A stretch of DNA of 64,000 nt from Strongylocentrotus droebachiensis (lineage: Eukaryota; Echinodermata; Echinoidea; Camarodonta; Strongylocentrotidae). Of this stretch, positions 9,911-22,846 are shown piece after piece. The translations under genes and the position numbers were made by a program. The stretch is taken from contig JAVYIG010000164.1 of the NCBI GenBank assembly GCA_035222895.1, positions 62,001 to 126,000 of the forward strand. The letters are read 5' to 3'. Numbering within the stretch: the first letter of the stretch is position 1; every line of letters starts with the position of its first letter. The notes under the pieces were generated by a model. It was not told where the DNA came from. It did no database searches and worked only from the letters and a program-made list of their open reading frames with translations.

Positions 9911-11588
9911 GATAGACTGGCTCACTTCTTTCTTTCTTTTTCTTCATTATACGCTGAAAAAAACCTACATTTTGTAATCTTTCATCAATCGTCTTCAAAC
10001 ACATTTCTTCCAAAAATCCTTGCAGAAGTCGTTGTTAAATGAAATCTTCTCTCACTCCATTATACCATTGGAGTGAATGTTTGCCATCAAATTGTTGGGG
10101 TCCAAACAATTTAGAAAAGTTTTAAAAGGATAACAGTTCAAATACCCCCATATTTAGGCACCTAGGCTTCAATGTGAATACAATGGTAAACCAGACTATT
10201 GTATCTGAAAAGTATTTACTTAATCTTATCTTCTTGAATTGATTTCCATTCTGAATGTTCCTGTCTTGCTTAAATGTTCCATTACCGATCACAGTTTTAT
10301 TATTGAGATTGCTTTGATTGTAGCAGCCCACATTCTGAAAATATGAAATTTTGTGGTGATTTGTACACATGGAGAATAATTAATTTAGGATCACATGGAG
10401 TTGCCAATTAGTATATTTTGTAGCATTTAAATGATTCACCGAACTGTAAACCGAATCGAATGTGATCACTTCATTCTTACTTTAGATGATTTTAAAGGAC
10501 AGATCGAGGTGATTTTCAAGTTAATCCGAATAAAAAGAGTAAAATGTTACAAATAGAACACTGACCATTTGTAAAATAGGACATAGCTTAAGAAAGTTAT
10601 AGAAATTTCGAGGGTTCTGCAAAACTTCAGATTAGTGAGATGATACTGCCTCACAACTTCACTTTTGGTCTATTAATAGGCCAGAAAGAACGTGTAAGGA
10701 GACTGGAGTTTTGAAAATTTTGAGAATGAACAAAACCACAAAAAAAATCGAATGTGTATAGGTTACCCGGTATTAACATTAGCCACCTTGGATATATTTT
10801 TTCAGAAATAACGTTTCTTTATGAATCAGAAAGCGTTTATACGAAGTACAGTATGAACTTATAACATGTGACATTTCCAATTTGTTTAAAAAGAATTAAA
10901 TCTCATTTATTTACATGTGTTGATATTTGTACTATCTGTATAGCCAATATTTGATGTAGCATAGTGCAGCTCATTTCTTCTTTAGTTCGGACAGTTTTTA
11001 CATAATCTTGAACAGTATGTCGTTTGTTTCTTGAAATTGAAATTCAGCTTTTGGCTGAAAAGGACTTCAGTTTGCAATAATAACGAGCAATTTTGTATGG
11101 AATTTATTTTACGAAATCAATAAAGAATGATAATATTCAGACAGTTTGATGCATTCCGTTAATTATCTCTACTTTTAACAAATACCATATTGATCCAGTT
11201 GTCTCATTTCGCTCGGCCACTACCAGCACAAACGTAGCTCGTTCGACGTAACTACCAAACTAGCCAATCAGCTGTCAATGACGTCATATTGAATGCGGCT
11301 GCAAATATATTTTGTGAAATTATCGAAAAATTGACAATTTCTAATCGCAAACTAGTTTTATTTCTGTATTGAAACGCAGCCATTGATATCTTGGCATGCA
11401 TTCAAGTCATCAGAATAGGGTAAATTACGTTTTACATGGTTCAAGAGGTCTATTTTGCAGAAAAATTGTCAATTTCGTATAATGTTCCACTATGTTGCAA
11501 GGTGTATGCCATTGGTGGGTATGATGTGTGAACCTTAGGGAGGGGAAGTGAAGAGTGTTCGTGTGTGTGGTAATAGGCCATTTTCGTA
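9911..11588. other. Non-coding AT-rich stretch
   Basis: Only short chance open frames. No splice-supported or recognisable protein, RNA gene or transposase was seen. AATAAAGAATG occurs near 11120. Confidence 0.5.
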
Positions 11589-12106
11589 ATGTAACCAAAT
11601 TTAATGCATAAGTCTTTGTGAAGTGCCTCAATACAAATCATTTCATTCACCTGATAAGAATAAGATAGGATTTCCCGGCGAAATTCGCGAGTTTGTCATT
11701 TGAATTCATTTACTTTGCATTTAAGTTAGCGCAGATCGGCTCTGCCATGCCAAATATCATTCAATTTTTCCGTTTTTGTATTTAATTTAGGATTTTGGTC
11801 GAAGAGTTTCATGGATCTGTCATTTAATTTAGAAACTGCTCAACTAGCATTCAAATTAATCGTCACTCGTCGAGGCGTCATTTTTATCATTTAAATTAAC
11901 ACCTGTCATTCGTATTCGAAATATGTTTATTCAAGTTAGGATGTTAAGGGATAGAAATGCAACACACGCTTACAGTCTTAAAATAATGCAATTAAAATGC
12001 ATGATTTGCCATTGGGGTCTATTCTGTTATTCCATTTGTTCATGTTCAAAACAATGCATATGAGGGTAGTCAGACATTAAGTAAAAATGACAATTTACAA
12101 ACATTT

Positions 12107-12334
12107 TGGCCCGAATTCACAAAGGAGGTTTGTCGACCAACCTTGGTTTTTGTACTTCATATGACGCGTTTTTACGCGTTTTTTACAAACCTGGTTTGTA
12201 AAGACGCGTCGAAACGCGTCATATGACGCACGGAAACCAAGGTTTGTCGACAAACCTCCTTTGTGAATTAAACGCGTCATATGACGTACGAAAACTAAGG
12301 TTTGTCGACAAACCTCCTTTGTGAATTCGGGCCA
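12107..12334. mobile_element. Fold-back MITE family FB, copy 1
   Basis: Ends read GGCCCGAATTCACAAAGGAG inward. The interior repeats GGTTTGTCGACAAACC and CATATGACGCGT motifs in both orientations, so most of the element folds on itself. It is nested in the 2.7-kb element. Copy 2 is at 32542-32701. Confidence 0.8.
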
Positions 12335-12714
12335 CTAGAACCTGTTGTGACAGTTGCATTTAATTACTTTATCACCCAAGTCATTTGTTTCTTGTACTAT
12401 TAATGCATGACATGAATACATATATATTTGTAATAGCACTTCCTCAGGCAAGGTGCCTAGTATAGCGCCATCTATTGATAACCACTTATCAAACACTCAG
12501 AAGGCTACATTAAAGTAGCCACACGAAGAAATCAAAAGTGTTTTGAATTGATGCAAAACTCATATCATTGCGAAGGGGAAGCCTTGCCGATCAAATACAA
12601 CAACTCTTCTCTTACAAATATGTTTGGGGCCCGCAGTAATCAACTTTCAAAAATGTTAGTTTTGATATCCAGATTTTCTGCCTTCAGCGGTCCTTTGCAG
12701 AGCGTCAATATTTG

Positions 12715-12793
12715 TGACGTCACATACGGGACACGGCTGGCTAGCTGCATACTGCTACACGGCACTGAGCTGTTCGTCCAGTGTGTGACGTCA
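12715..12793. promoter_or_regulatory. Two full CRE sites (TGACGTCA)
   Basis: Exact TGACGTCA palindromes at 12715-12722 and 12786-12793, each preceded by TG and followed by CA. They are within a repeat element, so function is unproven; they may be part of the element's own promoter. Confidence 0.35.
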
Positions 12794-14098
12794 CAATTAA
12801 GAGCTCGCTACGCTTGTGTGTTTGACTTACGTTCAGGGGCGTTCGGAGGTCTAAGGAGGGTCTTGAAAAATTGCATTTTACGCCTTTCCATGATATCTAT
12901 ATGATTTCTCAGCAAATTGTTCTTGTTTTTTAAAGAGAAAATCTTTCCATCCATATGTAATTTGTTCTAATTATGAGTTGTTAGCGAATTTTCTTTGTGT
13001 AGCTCCTTTAACATGGTTTTGCTGAGGTACAAGAATCCCCTTTTTGCCAGAGCATCAAGGAGATTTTAGTCCGAAGTTTGTCATTATGTCAGGCAAAGAG
13101 GTTAGTTTTGTTATATATTGAATGTATTTCTATGAATTGGTATTTCTATGACTTGTCGAAACATAAAGTGTAAATTAGTGTGTATGTTTTGAACTCCTTA
13201 CTGATACGTGTTCATTTTAGTATGCAATGTAATGTAAGACATGGAAGCCCATGCTGTTATGATATATGTACATTTGACTTTATATTAAGAACAGTGATAA
13301 CTAGTGAAGATACTGCTAATACTTTGAAGATTGATTATGAGAGTGCTGAAGCACTAAATAGAGATTCAGAATTTATAGTTGTTTAGTTAATTGTTTAAAC
13401 AAGCTATAGTGAAGTCTAGTTGCGACACTTGTAGTATGAGTTTGTATTTATGTAAAGCTATAAATAATGCAGATGGACTAGAATAGTGACTGGGGTTATT
13501 TTAATGAGTTATAAAGATCATGACACAATGTACATTATTTTAGGAGTTTCTCAAAGAGACTGTTTATTGCTATATTTATGATGCTATGATGTACTTGTAT
13601 TTATGATTCTTTATCTGTGATTTATCCACAGTCTTCACGGAATGAAACGGAATGGAATGAAACGAAATGGAATGGTTTCTTCGATCATTAAAGCTATACG
13701 AATTCCTGTAGAAGCCTGTGTTAAGACTTTTGATTTGTTATCGACCTCGCTGCAGCCACAGGACCATCAAGTCCGTAGATGCAATTCGTGTTTTTTCTTA
13801 AATGCTGATGAATATCAGATAAATCTAATAAAAATGAGTGTATAAGTGTATAAATGCAAGAAAATAAAATGTCAGAAAATCGTATTGCGCCAAATCGAAT
13901 GACCAAATAGCGAAAGAAGCACATTGTTCATTAATTTGAATGAAACATACATAGTTTTAACGAAAACTTCATATATTTGAAAACTAGAAAAAGGAATATG
14001 AACCCGAGATATACCTGACAGCACTAAAACCGTCGAATTTGAACGCAAGACAAATTCATTTTAATGACAAACTCGCGAATTTGGCCGGGAAATCCTAT

Positions 14099-14226
14099 AG
14101 TATTTCAATAGTCAGAATGCAAACTTCATATATTAAGTGTTGCTAGGTAGGTCAAGCCATAAAGTTCGTCCTACCTGGCAACAATTAATGTATGCAGTTC
14201 AAATTATGTCTATTGAAATACTATTA
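14099..14226. mobile_element. Small fold-back element nested in an inverted arm
   Basis: Begins AGTATTTCAATAG and ends CTATTGAAATACT, an exact 13-bp inverted repeat. Inside, GGTAGGTC and the inverted CCTACCTGG pair up. It interrupts the right arm of the 2.7-kb element, which proves insertion after that element formed. Confidence 0.7.
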
Positions 14227-14299
14227 TTATTATCAGGTGAATGAAATAATTTGTTTTGAGGCACTTCACAAAGACTTATGCATTAAATTTAGTTACATT

Positions 14300-15159
14300 G
14301 TGCATCAACAATTAAAGGGCCCATATGACATCGAAATACAAGTGTATTCCTATTGGTGTCTTGTCCTGCATACATGTCATATGAGTTGCATCAAATGAAA
14401 GAGGAGGATCTAAGCTTTACAAATATGTGTCATTTATTAATTATAATTGTGATTAAGTTATGATAAAACATCAATAATTCTCGGTTTGGTTTTTTCTGGG
14501 TCGCACTGTATATAATTATCTTGCAGAAATCGAGTTGTAACAAAGTTAGGCAGGCCGATATTGGAGAACCTTTACGGAGTTTTCTATTCTTGTCAACTGT
14601 TAGTGATATCTAGAAAGAAAAACGTTTATTAATAATAATAATTGTTTCTTATGAAAAATACATCAGAGTGTTGCCAATTTGTTTTTCATTGATAGCAACA
14701 ATTCATAACTTTCTTATTTTTAATCAGAATTTGCTTAAACGTTTACTGACCAGTTCCTCTCATTTTTTTGCTTTTATTAAAACCAACTAAAATCAGGATG
14801 GAATTTCCTGTTAAAGGCTTTTATAGAATACTGATCACAGCGCTGATACAATGGACAAAAAAGTATTTGGAAAAAAACATCTTGCCTATTCGACTTTTTG
14901 CATGTGCTTTATGTAGGAATATTTTTCTCCTTCACAAGAAACCACAAACCAGGTAAAATGCATAAACGTCTTGCGGTCTATAACCACCTATTTAATTATG
15001 TATGGGCCTTATCTATTGTCTTCTTTACAGCGATAAAAATGGTAAAAACAAGATGCCAAATCAATTTTTTGTATTTAAATGGAAATAGATGTTCGATACA
15101 ATTCCATCAAAAGTTTTCACTGAAATGACATCGCGCGTGATGCTTGGATGCTAGTGCTA
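14300..15159. other. Non-coding AT-rich stretch
   Basis: No recognisable gene or repeat. Short open frames are of chance length and composition. Confidence 0.45.
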
Positions 15160-15312
15160 AGTGAAGGTTGCATTGTGCGGCGTTGGGCGGATAACATTTT
15201 TTGTGCTTCAGAATGCCATCAGTTAGTGTCTGAATAACCTTGATTAAACATCTCCATTGTATGATGCTGCTGTCAAATAGTAAATAGCGCCACTCCCTCC
15301 CCAGTTTATAAT
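15160..15312 (+). repeat. Dispersed copy of a segment from the 20-22 kb duplication
   Basis: Shares TTGTGCGGCGTTGGGCGGAT, GCCATCAGTTAGTGTCTGAA and AATAGCGCCACTC with 20170-20310 and 21465-21615. The unit is therefore a dispersed repeat as well as a local duplication. Confidence 0.75.
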
Positions 15313-16429
15313 TCCATAATTTGCATCATATCAATGAACTCCCTCACTCTTATACTGTATAGGTCTAAATCTACGTAACCATTAGCAATTGTTATTAAAA
15401 CAATTTTTTCCAAAAAATTGTTCGTATTCCAACATATTTTCATGGTTGGATTTGTGCTGTAAGTAAATGATAATTTGCCAATACTAATAATTATAATAAT
15501 ACCCCTTTCTTTTATAGCGCATAACACATTACAGGATAGCATGTCCCTATGCGCTTTAAAGGGACTTTGTAACATTGTTCAGATGAGAGATAGTGGTTCT
15601 AAGGTAGTGACTTCAATGCTAGATGTACAATTAAAGATAGTCTAAAAATTTGAGCGAAAACGGACCATTATTCATGGTACAAATTGGGGAAAACTGATCC
15701 GATCGATTCCTTAATTCTCCCAACTATATTATTACAATTTAATTACATTTTAAGTGAATGGAAATCTCACAAAGCGATAAAATGGCTCTACATTCCATGC
15801 CAGACATTTAAGTGTTGACAAATTTTTTATAGCCTGTTTTTATGTCTTTTTTCAATGGAAAAACGGTTGGGAAAATTCAAAAATGGTTGGGAGAATTTAG
15901 ATTCAGAAGCGCCTCCCATCGACGCCCGTTCGAAAACCCGTTGAACTTTGTTAAAAATCTTCATATTGCGTGAATTAATTTCGGATCTGGGGCATCGTAG
16001 TTGGATAATCCATACATACAAACATAATTTTATGTGTTTTGCATCCTGATTCAACAGATTTGTGAAATCAACCATCACAATGTTACTAAGTACCTTTAAA
16101 TAGAAAGGAAAGAATTACAAGAAAAAGTCATACAAATGATAAAATCCACTTAGAAGCAAAAAAGTACAAGTAGTGTTGAGTTCCAATACTGGACTCACTT
16201 CTATCTAAATGAATGGACTGGCATGTAACTGTAAACAACAAAGATAAACAAAAGTACATTCGATCCCAATATCATATCGAATACCTACCATGACTATACT
16301 TAGCAAATAAGTTTCAAATCAGGGAGCCTTTTGATAGCCAAATCATTTTCAAGTAATCAATGTACTTACATTTTCGTAGCAGGAAAGGGTGGAAAATAAT
16401 ATTAGGCATTAATCCAAAGGTAGAACTTT
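15313..16429. other. Non-coding AT-rich stretch
   Basis: Contains a SINE-tail-like patch at 15485-15560 (TATAGCGCATAACACATTACA). Nothing else is recognised. Confidence 0.45.
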
Positions 16430-17480
16430 TGTGATTGCAACTAATACTGTTTACCATGTGTTACTACTCAGCGATTGTAAACACGGAACCACGACATGTC
16501 GACCCTGGGATAATTCGGCCTGCAACGTTATAGGCCGAGTTATTTTCTCGTTACAACTAATGAACCATTTCACCACAGGCAGCATAATCATAAGGCAGCG
16601 TTGTTGTCCGTTTGCAATTCTCGCTACCCCAAATAGCGATTCTGCCGAGATCCGGGGAAAATCCTGAAAACGCGCATTGCATTATGGGATAGCTTTTCGA
16701 CATTACAGCTTCCTGTGCAGGCGCTATATTACTAGGCGCGATAGCGCAAACGTAAAACACAACGTGTATGCACCGAATATGTCGTCTGCTCGGTCTTGTT
16801 TTTTTTTCGCAAATATTTCAACGTTTATTTGAACATTTCATTCGTTGTTTTTTGCGTCTTTTGACATCAGTGACGATGGTTTTCTTTTGTGAGGCTGCAC
16901 AGTGCTGGGCTCATGATTCCAAGCGTAAGAACCCTGATTTTAGCGTGCGTGAAAACTCTGCACAGCGGGATGGGACTCTATACCGGAAGTTGTAGTGACG
17001 ACCCGAGAGAGTGAAAATTACCTCGTCTCGCGAATTTCGAGATTTTCGTACCTATTTAGGGTAGCGAGAATTGCACCGACTCCGACGAGGGAGAAAGAAA
17101 TTGATCAGAAAAAACGATTTGAAATATTATTAACAAACAAAACAAACATTTCTAGCATTGTCAGCCAAACCTTGACGGAATCAGAATTGTCCCAGGCCGA
17201 GTTAGCAGATACCTCACAGACTTGTTTTCTCGCCAATTGTATTGTATCCTTAGAAGGAAATTCAATGCCCACCCTTCTTCAAATGCATTCGTTACATGCA
17301 ATTTAAAGAGAAAATCAATTTCTATAGAAAGGACCTCCCTCAGTAAAGCAGATTGGGAAGGCGTTCACACGCGAATGCACCCACACAGCAAGGCGGTCGC
17401 GTTGGTTTTTGTGTGGAGTGATGGGACGTCATACGAAGAGACGTTCTCATTGCACATTTAATTTACGACCCGTTAGAGTT
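16430..17480. other. CpG-containing stretch, unidentified
   Basis: More GC and CpG than its surroundings, with several open frames of 60-103 codons. None shows a convincing domain. A 39-codon frame at 16876-16995 starts MVFFCEAAQCWAHDSK, faintly like the start of a THAP zinc finger, but lacks the rest. It could be promoter, first-exon or old transposon sequence. Confidence 0.3.
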
Positions 17481-18121
17481 GGGATTAGATTTAGGATTGA
17501 ACCATATGTGCCCCTGTTGATCTTTTTTTTTTAAACTTAAAAGAAGTCGTTCAAATGCACTTTAAGAAAAGGTCTAGTATTAATATGTTATTTTATTTTC
17601 CTTTTAATATCATCATAACAAGTTTTGGAACTAATTCTCCTTCATTTAAAGTTTGCCTAAATCTGAAATTTCCCAAGAGCAAAATAGAAAATTGATATTA
17701 TCTGTAAGAACCTTGAAAGATTATTATTTTTAATCGGTTTTTGCTTTACTTGTTTATTCATGTGGCTTTAGGTACATATTTTCAATATTCATTTAGAAAC
17801 GTTCATGGAATCAAAACAATAAACGTTGTTTTGTGAGAACGCGTTTTTATGCGATAGTGCACTCGCCGAGTCAACCATGCATGAACCATTAGTAAACAAA
17901 GGGGGTTCCATTCGTCCGCTGGCGTCGTGTTGCCATGACTGCAGTACGCGTTACCCCTATGGTTCATGCCCACTTTGAAGAGGTTTTATGTATTCATGCA
18001 GTGATTGACAGTGCAAATGATGATGAAATAGTAAATTATTTAAAATGGAGTTCGTAAAGAAATAACCCTCCATTAGAGTAAAGCTAGCCAATATCCCTCT
18101 CCTGGCCCTCTCCCACAGCCT
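17481..18121. other. Non-coding stretch
   Basis: AT-rich, with no gene or repeat recognised apart from short homopolymers. Confidence 0.4.
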
Positions 18122-18129
18122 CTTCTCCC

Positions 18130-19275
18130 CAGTGGCATAATGAGCAAAAACTGTTTTGGGGTCAGAACAAACAAGGGAAACATCAACAAAACCTACACCA
18201 TTTTTAGATATTGGTCAACATCGCCATGATTGTGATTACACTACCAGGGATGATATCAATATTTGTTTCCTTCTTTACGTGGTAGGCCTAAAAGATACTG
18301 CTTAAATAAGCATCACACTTTGCAGTTAGGTGTTATGGTCTGAATATTCTTTTTTTGCGAGCGAAGCGAGCGAGCAAAAAAATACATCTTATAAAGAAGA
18401 CACAAAAAACCCTGATGAGTATTAAGCACAATCTAATGAAGAAAGACTGACAAGTTCTTTTATAAGTAACATAATTATAACATCTATAAATGCGAGCAAG
18501 CGTAGCGAGCGAGCTCTAGGGGGGAAAATGTGGAAAAAGGGGCTTTAAGTCGCCTTGAATTAGGGGTGCATGTTATGGAGAAAGGAAAAGTAGGCACTTA
18601 ACAAAAGGGAAAATGACAGTTATTAGAAAAGAAAAGGTGCTTGTGTCAAATTAAAAAGAGCTATTATTAGAGCCTTCAGAGGTGAAGGTGAAAATGGCAC
18701 TTCTTGCACCTGTGAAAAGGGACACTCAACAGAAATGAAATGAGGCACTTGTGAGAATGGAAATGGGGAATCTATTGGAGAAGGGCACCTATCAGATGTT
18801 AAAAGGGGCACTTTAAAAAGGGAGAGTGGCTCATATTTAAAAAAAAGGGAAAAGGGGCACTTATCAGAAGGGAAAAGTACACTTATTAAACAGGAAAAGG
18901 GGCACGAGTAAAAAAAAAAGGGGGGGGGCAAAAATATCAGAGATGAAAAGGGAAATTTCTCACACCTAAAAAGACGTACTCACCAGAGATGACAAGAGAG
19001 GAAAGGGATAGTTATTGGAAAAGGTGCACTTGTGGGTACCTGGAAAGTTAGTGGCACAGTGCCCCCCCCCCCCTCCCCCCCTCCCCACCGACAGTGCCGC
19101 ATCTGGCATAATGGGCAAAAATGAGAAAATTAACCCGGAAAATCATGTCATTTCAGCAACATATTTTGTAAATCACTGGAATCGAATTAGAAATAAACCA
19201 CGTTTGAATTTTATTTGGGGGAGGGGGGTCAACTGCCCCCCCCCCCCCCAAGCCTCCCCCATCAGTACGCCAGTG
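18130..19275. mobile_element. hAT-like non-autonomous transposon with 8-bp target duplication
   Basis: Begins CAGTGGCATAATGA; the reversed right end is CACTGGCGTACTGA (11 of 14 match). CTTCTCCC flanks it on both sides (18122-18129 and 19276-19283). CA...TG termini with an 8-bp duplication are typical of hAT. The interior has GAGCGAAGCGAGCGAGC palindromic words near 18360 and 18505. It also has a degenerate tandem array of GGGCACTTATNAGAAGGGAA-like units at ~18590-19040, and poly-C/poly-G runs. No transposase is present. A second similar end at ~19094 suggests nesting. Confidence 0.75.
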
Positions 19276-19319
19276 CTTCTCCCCTCACACATACACAATA
19301 AACACACACACTAAACACA

Positions 19320-19490
19320 TACGCCCCCGACACTCTCTCCGCTCTATCTTTCTTCCTCTCTCGCTTACCTTTTCTTTTTCTCTCACACTATCTCTCTCTT
19401 CCTCTATCCACCTCTGTCTCTTTCCCTTACTCACCTGAGACTCTCTCTCTCTCTCTCTCTCTCTCTCTTAGTCCCCCTTTGTCTCCCTCC
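19320..19490. repeat. CT-rich simple sequence
   Basis: TCTCTC/CCTCT-rich tract, including a pure (CT)n run near 19441-19468. Confidence 0.85.
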
Positions 19491-19499
19491 ATATATACC

Positions 19500-19982
19500 T
19501 CACACATAGTCATACATAATACCATCTCCTAGTCTAGGCATACACAATAATCAAATATGAAATGTGCCTTTGTGCTCTGTGCAACCGCTGCACCATTTCA
19601 CACTTAGCAACAGGGACGCGCTGCCATAGCAACAATCTAAATGAACTTCATATTTGCTGCAAATCAGCCATCGCCAATCTGCACAAATAGAAATATTCTA
19701 TTGATCATTTGATATATTGCACCAGGAAGATGGCTTTCTTATTTGGCCTGAATAAAGACGGGCTCCTTTTCAGACTTGGTTTCATGTTTTGTGGTTTCAT
19801 GGTGAAAAGTTGAATGGTCCCGATTTAAGTTTCTTGAGAATGTGACAAAAGCCCTAATTCAACCAGTCCACATGTCATTCTTGAGTTACGAAGAAAAAAA
19901 AAGGGGAAAAAAAGCCCTCAAATTTACCAGGGTATATAACTTTGTCATTCGTATTTAGATTTGGGGGGTTCAGTCAAGAAGC

Positions 19983-20013
<31 letters not shown>

Positions 20014-20576
20014 ACAGATCCACTATAGATGGAGGTTAATATTGGTTCGTTTTGTCCCATTCATATATCAACATCCGAGATATTGGCCCTGGTTTATTAA
20101 ACCATTTATCAATAATAAGATACAACTGATATATACTGAAGATATTTCCATAGCATGTGGGTACCAGAGAAGGTTGACATTGTGCGGCGTTGGGTGGATA
20201 AACTGTTTGGTTGCTTCAGAAAGCCATCAGTTAGTGTCTGAATAACCTTAGATTAAGCATCTCCATGATGCTGCTATCAAATAGGAAATAGCGCCACTCT
20301 CCACCCAGTTTATCATTCCTACCAATACAAATTGATATAATGTTGTTGTTATAGTGGTTGCACATGGCAACATGTCAATGTTTATGTGGACGTGTATACA
20401 GAGAGCGCTATAATTTTGATTTAATGTTTTCGTTTGGCATGGCTGTTGTTAAGGAGCTAATAATATGGAGCTAATAAACCAACATGAAAAATACCTGGGG
20501 ATTTTATTGTGTTTACTAACATGGATGACCTTGCACCATGGCGATGCATTGCCTAAGTCAATATGTTTATGGCTAT

Positions 20577-20613
<37 letters not shown>

Positions 20614-21198
20614 TTTAATGATGTTAATACCCTTCATCCTCACACTCCCACTCTCTCTCTCTCTCTCTCTCTCTCCCTCCCTCCCTCTCTCTCTCTCTCT
20701 CTCTTGCTGTCTATTTCATGCCGATCACCCTATCTCTTTCCTCTGTTTCCTCTGTATCTCCCCACTCTGTCTGTTTTTCTGCATTTTTTCATTTCCCCTC
20801 TCTTTCTCTCTCTATCTCTCTCTTTCTCTCTCTCTCTATTTCTAATAATAATAATAATAATAATAATAATCCGTTTTTTATACAGCGCTCAATGCACCGA
20901 TCCAACGATGTGCCTAAGCATACAATTAGTATGATTAGGCCAAGTTGAAACATATCATTATTGAATGCACATTTTGTGATTCCGAACGCATTTCTTATAG
21001 TTGCCTAGAGAAGCCTGTTGTGGTTACTGGGCACGTTTTTTAATGCAAGCTGTTAATGCAGGCACGTTTTTAATGCAAGCTGTTAATTCAACCAGTCCAC
21101 ATATAATTCTTGAGTTACGAAAAAAACAAAAGGAAAAAAAGCCCTCAAATTTACCAGGGTAATAACTTTGTCAACTGTATTTAGGTAGTTGTTGTTGC

Positions 21199-21248
<50 letters not shown>

Positions 21249-21878
21249 TTTTTTGGGGGGGGGGGTAATTCAAGAAGCTCCCGCCCCCTTCCCTCCCCCT
21301 CACACATATCCGCTTCTCGTGGAGGTCAATATTGGTTCATTTTGTCCCATTTATGTATCCACATCCGAGACGGGATATTGGCCCTGGTTTATGAAACTAT
21401 TTATCAATAATAAGATACAACAAGTGATAAGATATTTTCCATAGCATTTCGGTTCAAGTGGAGGTTGCCATTGTGCGGCGTTGGGCGGATAATTTTTTTT
21501 TTTTGGTGTGTGCTTCAGAATGCCATCAGTTGTTTGAATAACCTTAAATTAAGCATCTCAATTGCATGATGCTGCTATCAAATAGGAAATAGCGCCACTC
21601 TCCACCCAGTTTATCATTCCTACCAATACAAATTGATATAATGTTGTTGTTATAGTGGTTGCACATGGCAACATGGTCAACGTACATGTGGACGTGTATA
21701 GAGAGCGCTATAATTATGATTTAATGTTTTCGTTTGGCGTGGCTGTTGTTAAGGAGCTAATAATATGGAGCTAATAAACCAACATGAAAAATCCCTCGGG
21801 ATTTTATTGTGTTTACTAACATGGATGGCCTTGCACCATGGCGATGCATTGCCTAAGTCAATATGTTTATGGCTATGA

Positions 21879-21909
<31 letters not shown>

Positions 21910-22440
21910 TTTAATGATGTTAATACCCTTCATCCTCACACTCCCACTCTCTCTCTCTCTCTCTCTCTCCCTCCCTCCCTCTCTCTCTCTCTCTCTCTTG
22001 CTGTCTATTTCATGCCGATCACCCTATCTCTTTCCTCTGTTTCCTCTGTATCTCCCCACTCTGTCTGTTTTTCTGCATTTTTTTCATTTCCCCTCTCTTT
22101 CTCTCTCTATCTCTCTCTTTCTCTCTCTCTCTATTTCTCTTTCTCTATCTATCTCTCTCTTTCTCTCTCTCACTCTCAGACACACACACACACATAATCA
22201 TAAATAATACAACTTGAATATCCTGGTTTATAGGCATACACAACGATTGTCTGTATTTAGCCTCTGATCTATGTGTACCCTCTGCATCCTGTCACACTTA
22301 GCAACGGGGACGCGCTTCCATAGCAACAATCTAAATGAACTTCATATTTGCTGCGAATCAGCCATCGCCAATCTGCACAAATAGAAAGGTTCTATTGATC
22401 ACGATATTTTATTGTATCGGGAAGATACCTTTCTAATTTG
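19500..22440 (+). repeat. Segmental tandem duplication (units of ~1.0-1.2 kb)
   Basis: Copy A (~19856-20842) and copy B (~21087-22131) run in parallel. Both start with TCAACCAGTCCACAT, go through AGCCCTCAAATTTACCAGGG, TTGTGCGGCGTTGGG and CGATGCATTGCCTAAGTCAA, and end in long (CT)n. A flanking block (CACTTAGCAAC.GGGACGCGC...CAGCCATCGCCAATCTGC) precedes copy A at 19597-19740 and follows copy B at 22285-22440, so the original unit was longer. The open frames here are CT-repeat and (GTT)n artefacts. Confidence 0.85.
20843..21086. repeat. (AAT)n-linked dispersed repeat, copy 1
   Basis: (AAT)n then CCGTTTTTTATACAGCGCTC, ending in ~29-bp direct repeats of GCACGTTTTTAATGCAAGCT. It separates duplication copies A and B. 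Copy 2 is at 24094-24358. Confidence 0.8.
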
Positions 22441-22846
22441 GCCTAGACAAATATGGGCACATTTATATGCCTGGTAGCTGCTGAATACATATAGTAGCAA
22501 TCGCGGGGCGAATATAAACAGGCTGTCATTCATTGACATTGAAGCCGCCGGAATCTATTCCAATACCGTAAAAGAAACCTGTGGATTTTAGAATTGGAAT
22601 AAGGTGATTTTCTCTAATACAAACACACAGCTCATCTACCATGTAAGTTTCCTGATGTTTTATGAATATCTTTTACCTTAAAATAATCAATAATAAAAAC
22701 CTTATGCATTGTTCCATTAAGACAATTTACAAAGCAATGTCTAGTGTTAGGGCTTCTCATCGATCATGTATGTATGTGGATAATTATGATGATGATAACA
22801 ATATCTCGATTGAAGCTAGAGGAAAGTAAAAATCCGGCGTGTATTA

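Larger units (their letters stand above)
11589..14299. mobile_element. 2.7-kb element with ~110-bp inverted terminal arms
   Basis: The left arm (11589-11700) and right arm (14070-14299) are inverted copies. Shared words include ATGCATAAGTCTTTGTGAAG, TTTCATTCACCTGATAA, ATAGGATTTCCCGGC and CGCGAGTTTGTCATT. The right arm is split by a fold-back insertion at 14099-14226. Inside are another fold-back (12107-12334) and two TGACGTCA sites. A 118-codon open frame at 12548-12904 matches nothing I know. This is probably a non-autonomous DNA transposon with long inverted repeats; no target duplication is clear. Confidence 0.65.

Noticed and set aside
12548-12904. 118-codon open frame
   Set aside because: No known domain, no splice support, and it lies inside a repeat element with nested insertions.
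16876-16995. THAP zinc-finger start (MVFFCEAAQCWAHDSK)
   Set aside because: Only 39 codons, without the second Cys-His pair or the AVPTIF-type motif, and no supported downstream exon. At best an old fragment.
20563-20934. Ser/Leu-rich open frames over CT tracts, here and at 21838, 26233, 51327, 52061, 57196 and 60541
   Set aside because: They are read-through of simple repeats in several frames at once, with no start, splice or domain evidence.
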